Part shown: positions 29,627 to 38,816 of the stretch, one piece after another
Layout: every line of letters begins with the position of its first letter
Numbering within the stretch: position 1 is the stretch's first letter
Origin: Gammaproteobacteria bacterium
GTDB taxonomy: Bacteria; Pseudomonadota; Gammaproteobacteria; Steroidobacterales; Rariloculaceae
Assembly (NCBI GenBank): GCA_022820625.1
Contig: JAJEFE010000090.1
Coordinates: 1 to 64,000, forward strand
Direction of reading: 5' to 3'
DNA: 64,000 nucleotides
Program-made: the position numbers and the translations under genes
The notes under the pieces: generated by a model
What the model was told of the DNA's origin: nothing
Seen by the model: the letters and a program-made list of their open reading frames with translations, nothing else
Database searches by the model: none

Positions 29627-29655
29627 TATTCCTTCCCACGAGCGTCGAGAGCGTT

Positions 29656-31152
29656 ATGAGAGCGTTCCCTTCGAAGACTGGCCTGACCATTGCATTGACC
29701 GCCGCCGTATCGACCGCCGGCTGCGGTGCCGGAAACGAGCCGGTGAAAGAGGAAACCGCGGAAAGCGCGGCCTCAACCCAATCCGTGCAACTCGTCGTTA
29801 GCGGTCCGGTCCGCATCGGAACGGGAAAGTCGCCGCTGGACGGCGACTGCGGGAAACTGAGCAACGGTTACACGTATCCGGACGATACCGAAACCGATCC
29901 ACGGCTCGTCGTATCGGCCGAGAATCCTGCGCGCATAGCGGTGGCCTTCATGCGCGATCCCGTGCTGGCCATCTCGGCGGCGGCTTCCGAGGATGGGGGC
30001 ATCATCTGGCGGGAAGCCGAGCCCCCGGGGCTGTCGCCCTGCACCGGCACGTCCTACAACAGCTACGGCGACCAGGATCTCGCCATCGACGCCGACGACC
30101 GCCTGTATCTGGCATCGGTGCAGGGCGATTTCCTGCCCGAAGGGCAACCCCTCGTGATCGGGGCGGAGTACTGGATGAACAGCGCAGTGGTGGTATCGAC
30201 ATCGGACGACTTTGGCCTCACCTGGTCGCCGCCCCGGGTCGTCTCACCCTTGGGGGAGTACCAGCACACCACGCTCGTCGCCACCGACCCCGACAGCGCC
30301 GGCACCGCCCACGTTGCCTGGCATGTGCATCGGAACCCCAGCCAGCCGGAAGGGACCGAATCGCACTTGGAGGATGGCCGCATCTATCTGGCATCGACCA
30401 CGGACGGCGGCGCCTCCTGGAGCCGTCCTGAACCGGTCATGGCGGCTAGGGGCGCGCTGGACTTGGTGCGCTTCGCCGACGGAGAGCTGCTGGCCGCGGC
30501 ACTTGCCGGCGAGGACCCGACCACGGCGGCCACCGTGTTCAGCCGCCGCACCGCAGACGGCTGGACCGCACCGCAGCCGCTGCCGCTGCAGTCGAACACC
30601 GCCGCATTCGCGCATCCGGAACAGGAAATGGTGCTCGCCATCGACACGCCGCTGTACCTGGGCTCGGACGGCACCCTGCATCTGGTTGCATCGACCTACG
30701 ATCCTGAAACCAACCGGGGAGCGGTGGCCGTTGCTTCGTCAGCGGATCGCGGCCTGACCTGGAGCGCGGCGTCCACGGTGGCCGAGGTGGATGGGCCAGC
30801 GTGGAATGCGGCCGTTGGCGCCGCGCCGGATGGGGCGATCGGCGTCTTTTGGTACGACTCCAGGGAGGACGTGCCGGGGGATGGCCGCATTACGACGAGG
30901 GCCCGCTTCGCGGCGTCCGTGGACAATGGCGCAAGCTGGACGGAAGCGGCGCTGTCGCAGCCGTTCGACCTTGCCAAGGGGCCCCGGCCCCATGTGCTGC
31001 TCTATCTGGGCAACTATTTCGAGGTCAAGCCCACCGGCTCCGGCGCCTTCGCTGTCGCTTATGCGGTGACCCCGCCCCTGTCCGAGGGAGCGGCCGATTT
31101 GCACTTCGTCAACGTGTCCATCCATCGCACCAGCTACCGTTCAAGTCCTTGA
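29656..31152 (+). CDS. BNR/Asp-box (sialidase-like) exported lipoprotein
   Basis: Lipobox VSTAGCGAG; repeated Asp-box-like motifs SEDGGIIWRE, TSDDFGLTWSP, TTDGGASWSR, SSADRGLTWSA, SVDNGASWTE. Confidence 0.83.
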   Translation: MRAFPSKTGLTIALTAAVSTAGCGAGNEPVKEETAESAASTQSVQLVVSGPVRIGTGKSPLDGDCGKLSNGYTYPDDTETDPRLVVSAENPARIAVAFMRDPVLAISAAASEDGGIIWREAEPPGLSPCTGTSYNSYGDQDLAIDADDRLYLASVQGDFLPEGQPLVIGAEYWMNSAVVVSTSDDFGLTWSPPRVVSPLGEYQHTTLVATDPDSAGTAHVAWHVHRNPSQPEGTESHLEDGRIYLASTTDGGASWSRPEPVMAARGALDLVRFADGELLAAALAGEDPTTAATVFSRRTADGWTAPQPLPLQSNTAAFAHPEQEMVLAIDTPLYLGSDGTLHLVASTYDPETNRGAVAVASSADRGLTWSAASTVAEVDGPAWNAAVGAAPDGAIGVFWYDSREDVPGDGRITTRARFAASVDNGASWTEAALSQPFDLAKGPRPHVLLYLGNYFEVKPTGSGAFAVAYAVTPPLSEGAADLHFVNVSIHRTSYRSSP

Positions 31153-31208
31153 GCCGAGTCTCCCCAAGCCGCTATGGTGGGCGTGCCTAGGCTAAGGGAT
31201 CACCCCCC

Positions 31209-32222
31209 ATGAACGCGGAACCTGCAAGCGCAGCCAACTCGGCGCACGCCAATGAACTGCTCGCCGATGCGATCGTCTGGGACAACCACGCCTGCATGCC
31301 GGTGCGGCCCGGGGATGTCGAATTCCTCCATCAGCTCGAACGGCACCGGCAAAGCGGCGCCTCCTTCGTCAGCCTGAACGTCTCCTTCGACCGGTTTCCC
31401 TGGCACTTCGGCTTCAAGATGCTGGCCACCTTCCGAAGCTGGATCAAGCGGCATCCCGAGCGGTACCTGCTGGTGAACGAAGTCAGCGACATCCATCGCG
31501 CCAAGCGGGAGGGCAAGCTCGGCGTCGCCTTCGACCTCGAAGGCGCGGTGGCGGTGGACGACCTGCCCGAGCTGGTCGAACCCTACTACGCACTCGGCGT
31601 ACGCTGGATGCTGATCGCCTACAACCTCAACAACCGGGTCGGCGGCGGCTGCCAGGACGACGATGCGGGGCTCACCGAATTCGGGCGGCGGCTGATCGAC
31701 GAAATGGCGCGGGTCGGCATGGTGCTCTGCTGCACCCACACCGGCTACCGCACCGCCCGGGAAGCGATCGAGCATTCGAGCAATCCGGTGATCTTCTCGC
31801 ACTCCAACCCGCGCGCGCTCTGGGATCACGAGCGCAACATCCCCGACGACCTGATCGTGGCCTGCGCCCAAAGCGGCGGCGTCGTCAACGTCAACGGCAT
31901 CGGCATATTCCTGGGCGACAACGACAATTCCACGGAGGCAATCGTCCGCCACATCGACTACGTCGCCTCCTTAGTGGGGCCGGAGCACGTCGGACTCGGG
32001 CTCGACTTCGTGTTCGATGCCTCCGAGCTCGACGATCTGGTCGAGAGCAATCCGGAGCTGTTCCCGCCGGAGAAGGGCTATGGAAAGGGCTTGCGCATGG
32101 TGGAGCCGGAACGGATACCCGCGATTGCGGAGCGCCTGCTGCAGCTCGGCTGGGACGACGAGGCGGTGCGCGGCCTGCTCGGCGGCAACAACCTGCGCGT
32201 TGCGGAGCAGGTGTGGCGTTGA
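31209..32222 (+). CDS. Membrane dipeptidase-like protein (M19)
   Basis: AFDLEGAVAVDDLPELV, LIAYNLNNRVGGGC, MVLCCTHTGYRT, ILF/FSHSNPRALWDHERNIPD, HVGLGLDFVF. Confidence 0.9.
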   Translation: MNAEPASAANSAHANELLADAIVWDNHACMPVRPGDVEFLHQLERHRQSGASFVSLNVSFDRFPWHFGFKMLATFRSWIKRHPERYLLVNEVSDIHRAKREGKLGVAFDLEGAVAVDDLPELVEPYYALGVRWMLIAYNLNNRVGGGCQDDDAGLTEFGRRLIDEMARVGMVLCCTHTGYRTAREAIEHSSNPVIFSHSNPRALWDHERNIPDDLIVACAQSGGVVNVNGIGIFLGDNDNSTEAIVRHIDYVASLVGPEHVGLGLDFVFDASELDDLVESNPELFPPEKGYGKGLRMVEPERIPAIAERLLQLGWDDEAVRGLLGGNNLRVAEQVWR

Positions 32223-32250
32223 GCACGGGCGCTTCGGTACGGCGTGTTGA

Positions 32251-33378
32251 ATGCTGATTGACGCCAACAATCACCTGGGGCTGGTCGCCCTGCTGTTCTC
32301 CATCGTGGGGGTGTGCTGCTGGGCGGAACGCTTTTCCTGGGCGGGACGGGTCTCCGCCCCGGTTCTGATCATCCTGGTTGCGCTGGTGCTCTCCAACCTC
32401 GGGCTGATTCCGCGCGAGGCGCCGAGCTATTCCTTCGTTTCCGAGTATTTCGTGATGGCGTCCATCCCGTTGCTGCTGTTCAAGGCGGATCTGCGCATGA
32501 TCATTGCGGAAACGGGCCGCCTGCTGTTCGCGTTCCTGATCGCTGCCGGGGGTACGGTGCTGGGTGTCGTAACCGCTTTCCTCCTGGTGCCGGTGGGCGA
32601 TGTGGGCGCCCAGGCCGCCGCCGTGATCACGGGCGGCTACACCGGGGGCGGCATGAATTTCGTGGCGGTCTCGAAAGTGGTTGGGCTGGAGGACCCCACC
32701 CGCTTCGCGGTGGTGCTCGGGGCGGAAGCGAGCGTGGCGCTTTCGTACCTGATGCTGCTGTCACTGATGCCCGCCTTCGCTTGGTTTGCGCGTTGGGATG
32801 CAGCCAAGGCGGCTCCCCACGTGCCGGCCGCCCAGTCCGAACGGCACACAACCACCGACGGCCCCGATCTGACCCACATGGGGCTGGCGCTCGGGCTGAG
32901 CCTGGCGGTTTGCGCGGTCGGCGTCGGCCTGGCGAACCTAGTGGGGCAATCGCGCTTCTCGATCCTCGCCATCACCCTCATCGCCATTGCCGTAGCCAAT
33001 CTGGCGCGCAACCGGATGCAAGCGCTCAAGGGAGACTTCACCCTGGGGATGCTGCTGCTCTACGTCTTCTTCGGCGTGTTTGGCGCCGGCGTCGATCTGG
33101 TCTCCATGCTGCGCCAAGCGCCGCTGCTCATGCTCTTCGCCCTGGTCATCATCCTGGTGCATGCCGCCGTAGCCTTCGGCCTCGGACGACTGCTCGGCTT
33201 CAGCGCGCGGGAAGTGGCCGTCGCCTCCAACGCCTGCGTGCTCGGCCCACCCACCGCGGCGGCCCTCGCGGCGCGTTCCGGATGGCATGAGCTGGTCACC
33301 CCGGGAATCCTCTGCGGAATTTTGGGTTACCTGATCGGCAACTTTCTCGGCGCGGCGGTGTTCGAGTTGCTCCGGTAA
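32251..33378 (+). CDS. DUF819-family membrane protein
   Basis: Multiple hydrophobic helices; AAVITGGYTGGGMNFVAVSKVVG; NACVLGPPTAAALAARSGW..PGILCGILGYLIGNFLG. Confidence 0.85.
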   Translation: MLIDANNHLGLVALLFSIVGVCCWAERFSWAGRVSAPVLIILVALVLSNLGLIPREAPSYSFVSEYFVMASIPLLLFKADLRMIIAETGRLLFAFLIAAGGTVLGVVTAFLLVPVGDVGAQAAAVITGGYTGGGMNFVAVSKVVGLEDPTRFAVVLGAEASVALSYLMLLSLMPAFAWFARWDAAKAAPHVPAAQSERHTTTDGPDLTHMGLALGLSLAVCAVGVGLANLVGQSRFSILAITLIAIAVANLARNRMQALKGDFTLGMLLLYVFFGVFGAGVDLVSMLRQAPLLMLFALVIILVHAAVAFGLGRLLGFSAREVAVASNACVLGPPTAAALAARSGWHELVTPGILCGILGYLIGNFLGAAVFELLR

Positions 33379-33468
33379 GGCGCCCCGCTAGCCCGCAAGT
33401 GCCATGTGAGGGTACCCCCGTCGGCCTGCGTCCTTGTCTGCATCGTCCCGACGGAAGCCCGAACCGCC

Positions 33469-35127
33469 ATGCATCGCCGCGACCTGCTGACTTCGACCCT
33501 GGCCGGGTCGGCCGCCCTCGCGTTCGCGCCCCGTGCGTTCGCCGCGGGCAAGCACGACTGGGCTGCCATGGCCCGCGAAGACCGGAAACCCATCCAGCCC
33601 AATCTCGCCAACGTGTACGCCGCGGGCAGCCGCGTCATGGCATCGAGCGACCATCCGTACGCCACGGAGGTGGCGCTGTGGGCGCTCGAGCGCGGCGGCA
33701 CCGCGGCCGATGCGTACATGACGGCGGCCATCGCCCAATGCGTGCTGGAACCGACCATGACCACCTTGGGCGGGGGCTTCGGCATGGCGTTCTGGGAGGC
33801 GGAAACCGGGGAACTCAAGCAGGGCGGCGGTGCCTTCGCCTTTCCGAGCGGCGCGCCCGCCACGGAACCCTACGATGAGCGCAAGTCCTGGACCGCGTGG
33901 GGCGCCATGGTGCCGGGCTTCGTGCGGGGGCTGCAGGTCTGCCATGCGGCCTGGGGCAAGCTGCCCTGGCCGGACCTTTTCGAACCGGCCATCGTCTTTG
34001 CGGAACAGGGCTTCGTCCTCGACCACCTGCTGTGGGGCTACGCCAAGGCCACCCGCAAGATGATCGGCCGCTTTCCCGGCCCTGGGCGCGATGCCTGGTT
34101 CCGGGACGGCTACATGCTCGGCGTCGGCGATGCGCTCCGGCAGCCGGCGCTGGCAGCGACCCTGAAGGCGCTGCGGGACGAAGGGCCGGACTACTTCTAC
34201 ACCGGGCCGTTCGCCCGGGAACTTGCGTCACAAGTCCAGCGCCGCGGCGGGGGCATCACCGAAGACGACCTGAAGAACTTCGACCAAGCCTACGTCTCAC
34301 CGCCTTGGAAGCCCGGCGAGGACGGCGGCACGCCCTACCGGGGATACGAGGTGGCGCCCGCTTCCGGTGCCCTCTTCCAGCTGGGGCTGCGCGTCTTCGA
34401 AGCCGCCAGCCTCAAGGGCATGGGCCGCCCGACGGAATCGGTCGAGGCGCTGCACGCCCAGGTGCGCCTCGCCCAGGAACTCTGGATTCGCGGTCGGGAC
34501 CTCACCCCGGAAAACCAAGCGGAGTTCGTCTCCGAACAGCACGCCGCCGAGGTGCTGGAAGCGATCCGCAAGGGGCCGCCGCGCCCGTTCCGGGGCTTTT
34601 CCGCGGCGACCTGCGCACTGACCATCGTGGATGCCGCCGGCAACGTGGCCGCCGGCACCCATTCCAGCTCTTCGGAGCCGTTCGGCACGGGCATCAATGT
34701 CGGCGGCGTCATCCTCAACCGCGCCACCTTCATCCGCAAGTTCACCGACATGCCCAAGGGCTTCTCGACCCAGCTCTGGCTGTTTCGGGACGGCCAGCCG
34801 GCGTTGGCCATGGCGACGCCGAGCCGCTCGCTCATGGAATGCCTGCTGCAGGGCGCGGCGAACACTATCGAATACGGCATGTCCCTCACCGACGCCGTGT
34901 CCGCGCCCCGGTTCGGCCATCCGCATCCGGGGATGACCGCCATTGAGATCGAAGGGGACTTCAGCGAGGAGGTGCTGACCGCGCTGGCGGCCAAGGGACA
35001 CGACCTCTACCGCGTCTCGCCGAAGGACATGAACATGGGCAGCATCCACGGTGTGCGCGTGGGCCAAGACGGCATGATCGAGGGCGTTGCGGACCCGCGG
35101 CGGCGGGGTCTCGCCAAGGGCGCCTGA
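33469..35127 (+). CDS. Gamma-glutamyltransferase family protein, Tat-type signal
   Basis: MHRRDLLTSTLAGSAALAFAPRAFA; ASSDHPYATEVALWALERGGTAADAYMTAAIAQCVLEPTMTTLGGGFGM; CALTIVDAAGNVAAGTHSSSSEPFGTGI. Confidence 0.9.
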   Translation: MHRRDLLTSTLAGSAALAFAPRAFAAGKHDWAAMAREDRKPIQPNLANVYAAGSRVMASSDHPYATEVALWALERGGTAADAYMTAAIAQCVLEPTMTTLGGGFGMAFWEAETGELKQGGGAFAFPSGAPATEPYDERKSWTAWGAMVPGFVRGLQVCHAAWGKLPWPDLFEPAIVFAEQGFVLDHLLWGYAKATRKMIGRFPGPGRDAWFRDGYMLGVGDALRQPALAATLKALRDEGPDYFYTGPFARELASQVQRRGGGITEDDLKNFDQAYVSPPWKPGEDGGTPYRGYEVAPASGALFQLGLRVFEAASLKGMGRPTESVEALHAQVRLAQELWIRGRDLTPENQAEFVSEQHAAEVLEAIRKGPPRPFRGFSAATCALTIVDAAGNVAAGTHSSSSEPFGTGINVGGVILNRATFIRKFTDMPKGFSTQLWLFRDGQPALAMATPSRSLMECLLQGAANTIEYGMSLTDAVSAPRFGHPHPGMTAIEIEGDFSEEVLTALAAKGHDLYRVSPKDMNMGSIHGVRVGQDGMIEGVADPRRRGLAKGA

Positions 35128-35131
35128 TACG

Positions 35132-36988
35132 TCAGTACGCGAGAGCGCGGCCGTTCGAGTACGCGTGAGACGCGGCCATGAGATCGCCGGTGTCGGGATC
35201 CCGGCTGATGCCGGCCCACAGGCCTTGGGTGTAGCGGCGCTGTTCGGCGGGCAGCTGTTCCACCGGCAGGCCGCTGGCCTCAAGCACCGCCTCGTCGAAC
35301 TCCCCCTCCATGACCCGGACCACCCACTTGGGCACGGCTTCGGCGGACGCCTCGTCGAGGACCGGCCTCGGCAGAAAGAACGCCGGGGCGTCCACCGCCT
35401 CCTTGACGTTCATGCCGAAGTGAATGGTGCCGAACAGGGACTGGAACGTCTGCTGGTGCAGGCCCGTGGCCATGGAGGCGAACGCGACCACCGGGCGCCC
35501 GTTCCGGGTGAGGATGCCCACCTCGATCGGATCCGCCACCCGACCGCCGGGGCCAGCGGCGGCCACCATGGCCTTCTGGTTGACGGCCGGGTCGCCGATG
35601 GAGATGCCGTCGACGATGATCCCGGTCGCGCCCCACACCACGCAGTTGATGGAGTGGGTGACGGCGGTCATGTTGCCCCAGCGATCGACGGCGATCACGG
35701 TGTCCGAATGGGACGGGGGCGTCTCGGCGTACTGGGCCGGCATCGCGCCTTCCTCCATGCGCGACCACAGGGCCGCCGCGGTTTCCGGCCGGATGCGGCT
35801 CGCGTGGCTGAGATCGAGCCCCTGATAGAGCAGTTCCTGGGTTTCCGGGGGCAGCATCGACAGCATCATGTTGAAGGTGAGGTTCGATGCGCGGCGCAGG
35901 GATTCGCCGTTCGTGGACCAATGGCCGAGGGACGCGATGCCCGCCGCCTCGCCGAGGTGCAGCGCCTCGATCATGTTGACGCCGCCGAAGGACGGCAGGC
36001 CGTTCGCGTGCATCCGGTAATCCCCCACGTCCGCCTCCAGGGGCGGGCTCCAAATCACCTCGTAGGCCGCGAGGTCCTCCAGCGACATGCTGCTGCCGTC
36101 CGCCCGCACCGCCGCCACGGCGCGTTCCGCCCACGGACCGGTGTACATGTAGTCGGCGCCTTGGTCCGCGATGGCCGTGAGGGTGCGCGCCAGGGCTGGC
36201 TGGCGGAAAGTCTGCCCTGCCGCGAGCCACCCGCCGTCCGCGTTGGTGAACAGCGCCTTCGATTCCGGCAGGCGCGACAGCGTGTGCTTGCGCGGCTCAA
36301 GGTAGCTGACCAGCCGGGAGTTGAACGGTATCCCGGCCTCGGCAACATGGATCGCCGGTGCGAAGAGGTGCGGGAAGTCCAGCTTGCCATAGCGGCCATG
36401 CGCCGCCTCCACGGCCTTCATGAAGCCGCCCACCAGCGCGGTGCGCCCGCTCGGTTCGTCGGAGCCGTACAGCTCCTCTTCCGAACCCATGCCGATGGTG
36501 CCGGGAATCGACATCGGATCGTCCTCGCCGAGCACCGCGTTCCAGCCCGCGTTGAGCGAGACGATCTCGTCGGCCGCGGCGTCGTAATGCACCATGGTCA
36601 TGATGCCGAAGTAGCTGATCACCGCCCCGGCGCCCAGGGCCACTTGGGTGAGCGCGGTGGTCATGGCGGCATCGACCGACGACCCGCCCTGGCGCAGGGC
36701 TTCGAGCCCCGCCCGCTGGGCGAGGGGGTGGTAGCTGCCGGTGATGGCGCCCTGGGTGCCCTCGGCCAAGGGATTGCCGGGGAAGTAGACGTCCTCCATC
36801 GCTAGGTACGCTTCCCATTCCCCTGGCGGCCAGCTGCCGGGAGACAGGTCGACCGCGGGCGCTTCGGACGATGCGACTGCCGCGGACTCGGCCGCGGGCG
36901 CGGGCTCGGGCGGGGTCGGTTCCTCCGCGCAGCCGCCGGCCAGCGCGGCGATCAGCAGCGCCCAGGCCAGATGCCGAAACCGCATCAT
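35132..36988 (-). CDS. Gamma-glutamyltransferase family protein, predicted lipoprotein
   Basis: ALAGGCAEE lipobox; [59 protein letters not shown]. Confidence 0.88.
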   Translation of the reverse strand: MMRFRHLAWALLIAALAGGCAEEPTPPEPAPAAESAAVASSEAPAVDLSPGSWPPGEWEAYLAMEDVYFPGNPLAEGTQGAITGSYHPLAQRAGLEALRQGGSSVDAAMTTALTQVALGAGAVISYFGIMTMVHYDAAADEIVSLNAGWNAVLGEDDPMSIPGTIGMGSEEELYGSDEPSGRTALVGGFMKAVEAAHGRYGKLDFPHLFAPAIHVAEAGIPFNSRLVSYLEPRKHTLSRLPESKALFTNADGGWLAAGQTFRQPALARTLTAIADQGADYMYTGPWAERAVAAVRADGSSMSLEDLAAYEVIWSPPLEADVGDYRMHANGLPSFGGVNMIEALHLGEAAGIASLGHWSTNGESLRRASNLTFNMMLSMLPPETQELLYQGLDLSHASRIRPETAAALWSRMEEGAMPAQYAETPPSHSDTVIAVDRWGNMTAVTHSINCVVWGATGIIVDGISIGDPAVNQKAMVAAAGPGGRVADPIEVGILTRNGRPVVAFASMATGLHQQTFQSLFGTIHFGMNVKEAVDAPAFFLPRPVLDEASAEAVPKWVVRVMEGEFDEAVLEASGLPVEQLPAEQRRYTQGLWAGISRDPDTGDLMAASHAYSNGRALAY

Positions 36989-38130
36989 CCGCACACCTCC
37001 GCGAAGACGCGCAGGAAGTTCTCACCGAGGATGCCCCGCACCGCTTCGTCGGAGTGTCCGCGCGCGACCAGGCCCCGGGTGAAGTTGACGAAGTCGCGCG
37101 CATCGTCGTAGCCGACCAGGTTCTGGCGAATCGTGATGCCGTGTTCCGAGCGGAATCCCAGCGCTTCCGTATTGCGGCCGATGGTCTCTTCCGCAATCCC
37201 GTGGCTGAGCATGAAGGGCCAGTCGGTGCCGATGCCGACGTGCTCCCAGCCGACCACGCCGACGATGTGGTCGATGTGATCGAGCATGACGTCAACGGTC
37301 GCCTTGTCCTTGGGCGGCGCCAGGAAGAAGGGCACCGCATAGACGCCGATCAGTCCGCCGGTGTCGGCGATGGCCTTCAGCTCCTCGTCGGACTTGGCGC
37401 GGTCGTGCATGTACACGCCCTCGGCGCTCGTGTGGTTGGCCGTGACCGGCGCCTTCGAGAACGCGCAGGCATCGAGGGTGGTGCGCCGTCCGCAGTGGGA
37501 GGTGTCGATGATGAGCCCGATGTCGTTCATCTTCTCGACCACCTCGATGCCGTAGTGGCTTAAGCCCGCGTTGGTGCGATCGGTGCAGCCGGCGCCGACA
37601 AAGTCTTGCCGGTTGTAGGTGAGCATGACCGAGCGGGTGCCCAGTGCCTTGGCCCGGTCGAACTGCTCGAGTTCCCTAGGCAGGCCTTCCAGGCCCGGCT
37701 GCGCGAACCCGTAGGTGACGTAATCGCCCGCTTCGTGGGCGGTGCGGAAATCGGCGGCCGTAGCCGCAAAGTCCATCCAAGGAATGGACTGAACCTGTTC
37801 GTTCAGGCGCTCAATGGGTTCGAGCGAACGCTCGCTCACGCCGCCCATGGCGAAGCTGGCGGCGCTGTGGCCCTTGCAGAAGACCTGCAGCGCATCGGAC
37901 GCGCCCGCCGCGGTCAGCGCATAGGGCAGCTCCATGCCTTCGAGGAACCGCTGCCAAGGATTCATGTCCGCCGGCAGGCGCTCTTCGACCACGTCCTCCG
38001 GCAGCCGATCGTAGAGCGCCGGCCCCCCGGGCCCCATGCTGCACATGTCGATGCTGATGCTGGTGCGATGCAACTCGGCCGCGCGCTGCTCCTGCTCCGC
38101 GCTCAGCCCAAACTCATAGTTTCCGGACAC
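36985..38130 (-). CDS. M19 membrane dipeptidase-like protein
   Basis: [64 protein letters not shown]. Confidence 0.87.
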   Translation of the reverse strand: MSGNYEFGLSAEQEQRAAELHRTSISIDMCSMGPGGPALYDRLPEDVVEERLPADMNPWQRFLEGMELPYALTAAGASDALQVFCKGHSAASFAMGGVSERSLEPIERLNEQVQSIPWMDFAATAADFRTAHEAGDYVTYGFAQPGLEGLPRELEQFDRAKALGTRSVMLTYNRQDFVGAGCTDRTNAGLSHYGIEVVEKMNDIGLIIDTSHCGRRTTLDACAFSKAPVTANHTSAEGVYMHDRAKSDEELKAIADTGGLIGVYAVPFFLAPPKDKATVDVMLDHIDHIVGVVGWEHVGIGTDWPFMLSHGIAEETIGRNTEALGFRSEHGITIRQNLVGYDDARDFVNFTRGLVARGHSDEAVRGILGENFLRVFAEVCG

Positions 38131-38170
38131 TTCGATTCTCCTTGAACTTAAGCCGCCACAATGCCGGCAA

Positions 38171-38710
38171 TCACAAGCGCGATTCCCGCAATTCGGCCAG
38201 GGCGCTTGAAACGTACTTCTCGACCATGCTCACCGAGACACCCATGCGTCCGGCGATGTCAGCATAGGAACACCCCTCCACCCGATGGCACAGGAACGCG
38301 CTCGCAGCCTTCTCGCTGACCCGGGCCAGGGCCCTGTCGAAAATCTCGGCCTGCTCGATCTGTTCGGCCCAAAGCGACGGGTCGTGTTCTTCGGCGTCCT
38401 TGAAACTGCCGTCGAAGGCGTCGAGGGAATCCATCTGGTCGAGCCTGCGCACGGCGCGCCGGCGCCACCGGTCGCGCAGCAGGTTGGCCGCCGCGGAGAA
38501 CAGGAATCCCTTGCAGTTCGTGGGCGGGGCGCGATCCACTTGGCGGATCAGCCGAATGTAGAGTTCCTGCAGCAGATCATCGGCTTCGGTGTCGCCGACG
38601 GTGCGCTGGAAGAAGGCGCGCAACTGGCGGTGATAGGTCGTGTAACTATCGGCAACGTAGTCGTTGCGCGGCGGCGGCGCCACTGAGGCAGTGGTAGCCA
38701 GATTGTTCAC
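38171..38710 (-). CDS. ECF-type RNA polymerase sigma factor
   Basis: [18 protein letters not shown] (region 2), [47 protein letters not shown] (region 4). Confidence 0.92.
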   Translation of the reverse strand: MNNLATTASVAPPPRNDYVADSYTTYHRQLRAFFQRTVGDTEADDLLQELYIRLIRQVDRAPPTNCKGFLFSAAANLLRDRWRRRAVRRLDQMDSLDAFDGSFKDAEEHDPSLWAEQIEQAEIFDRALARVSEKAASAFLCHRVEGCSYADIAGRMGVSVSMVEKYVSSALAELRESRL

Positions 38711-38743
38711 ATTGCCCTCCCCAGGAACCCCGTGAGAGCATGA

Positions 38744-38782
38744 CCATACACCAATGTACGGAAACAGTACAACCCTGTATGG
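38744..38782. promoter_or_regulatory. Nested palindrome upstream of ECF sigma gene
   Basis: CCATACA....TGTAC.......GTACA....TGTATGG, both inverted repeats share the same centre (38763). Confidence 0.5.
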
Positions 38783-38816
38783 AGCCGTTTTCGGTACCGC
38801 TGCTTCCCGTTTGAGC

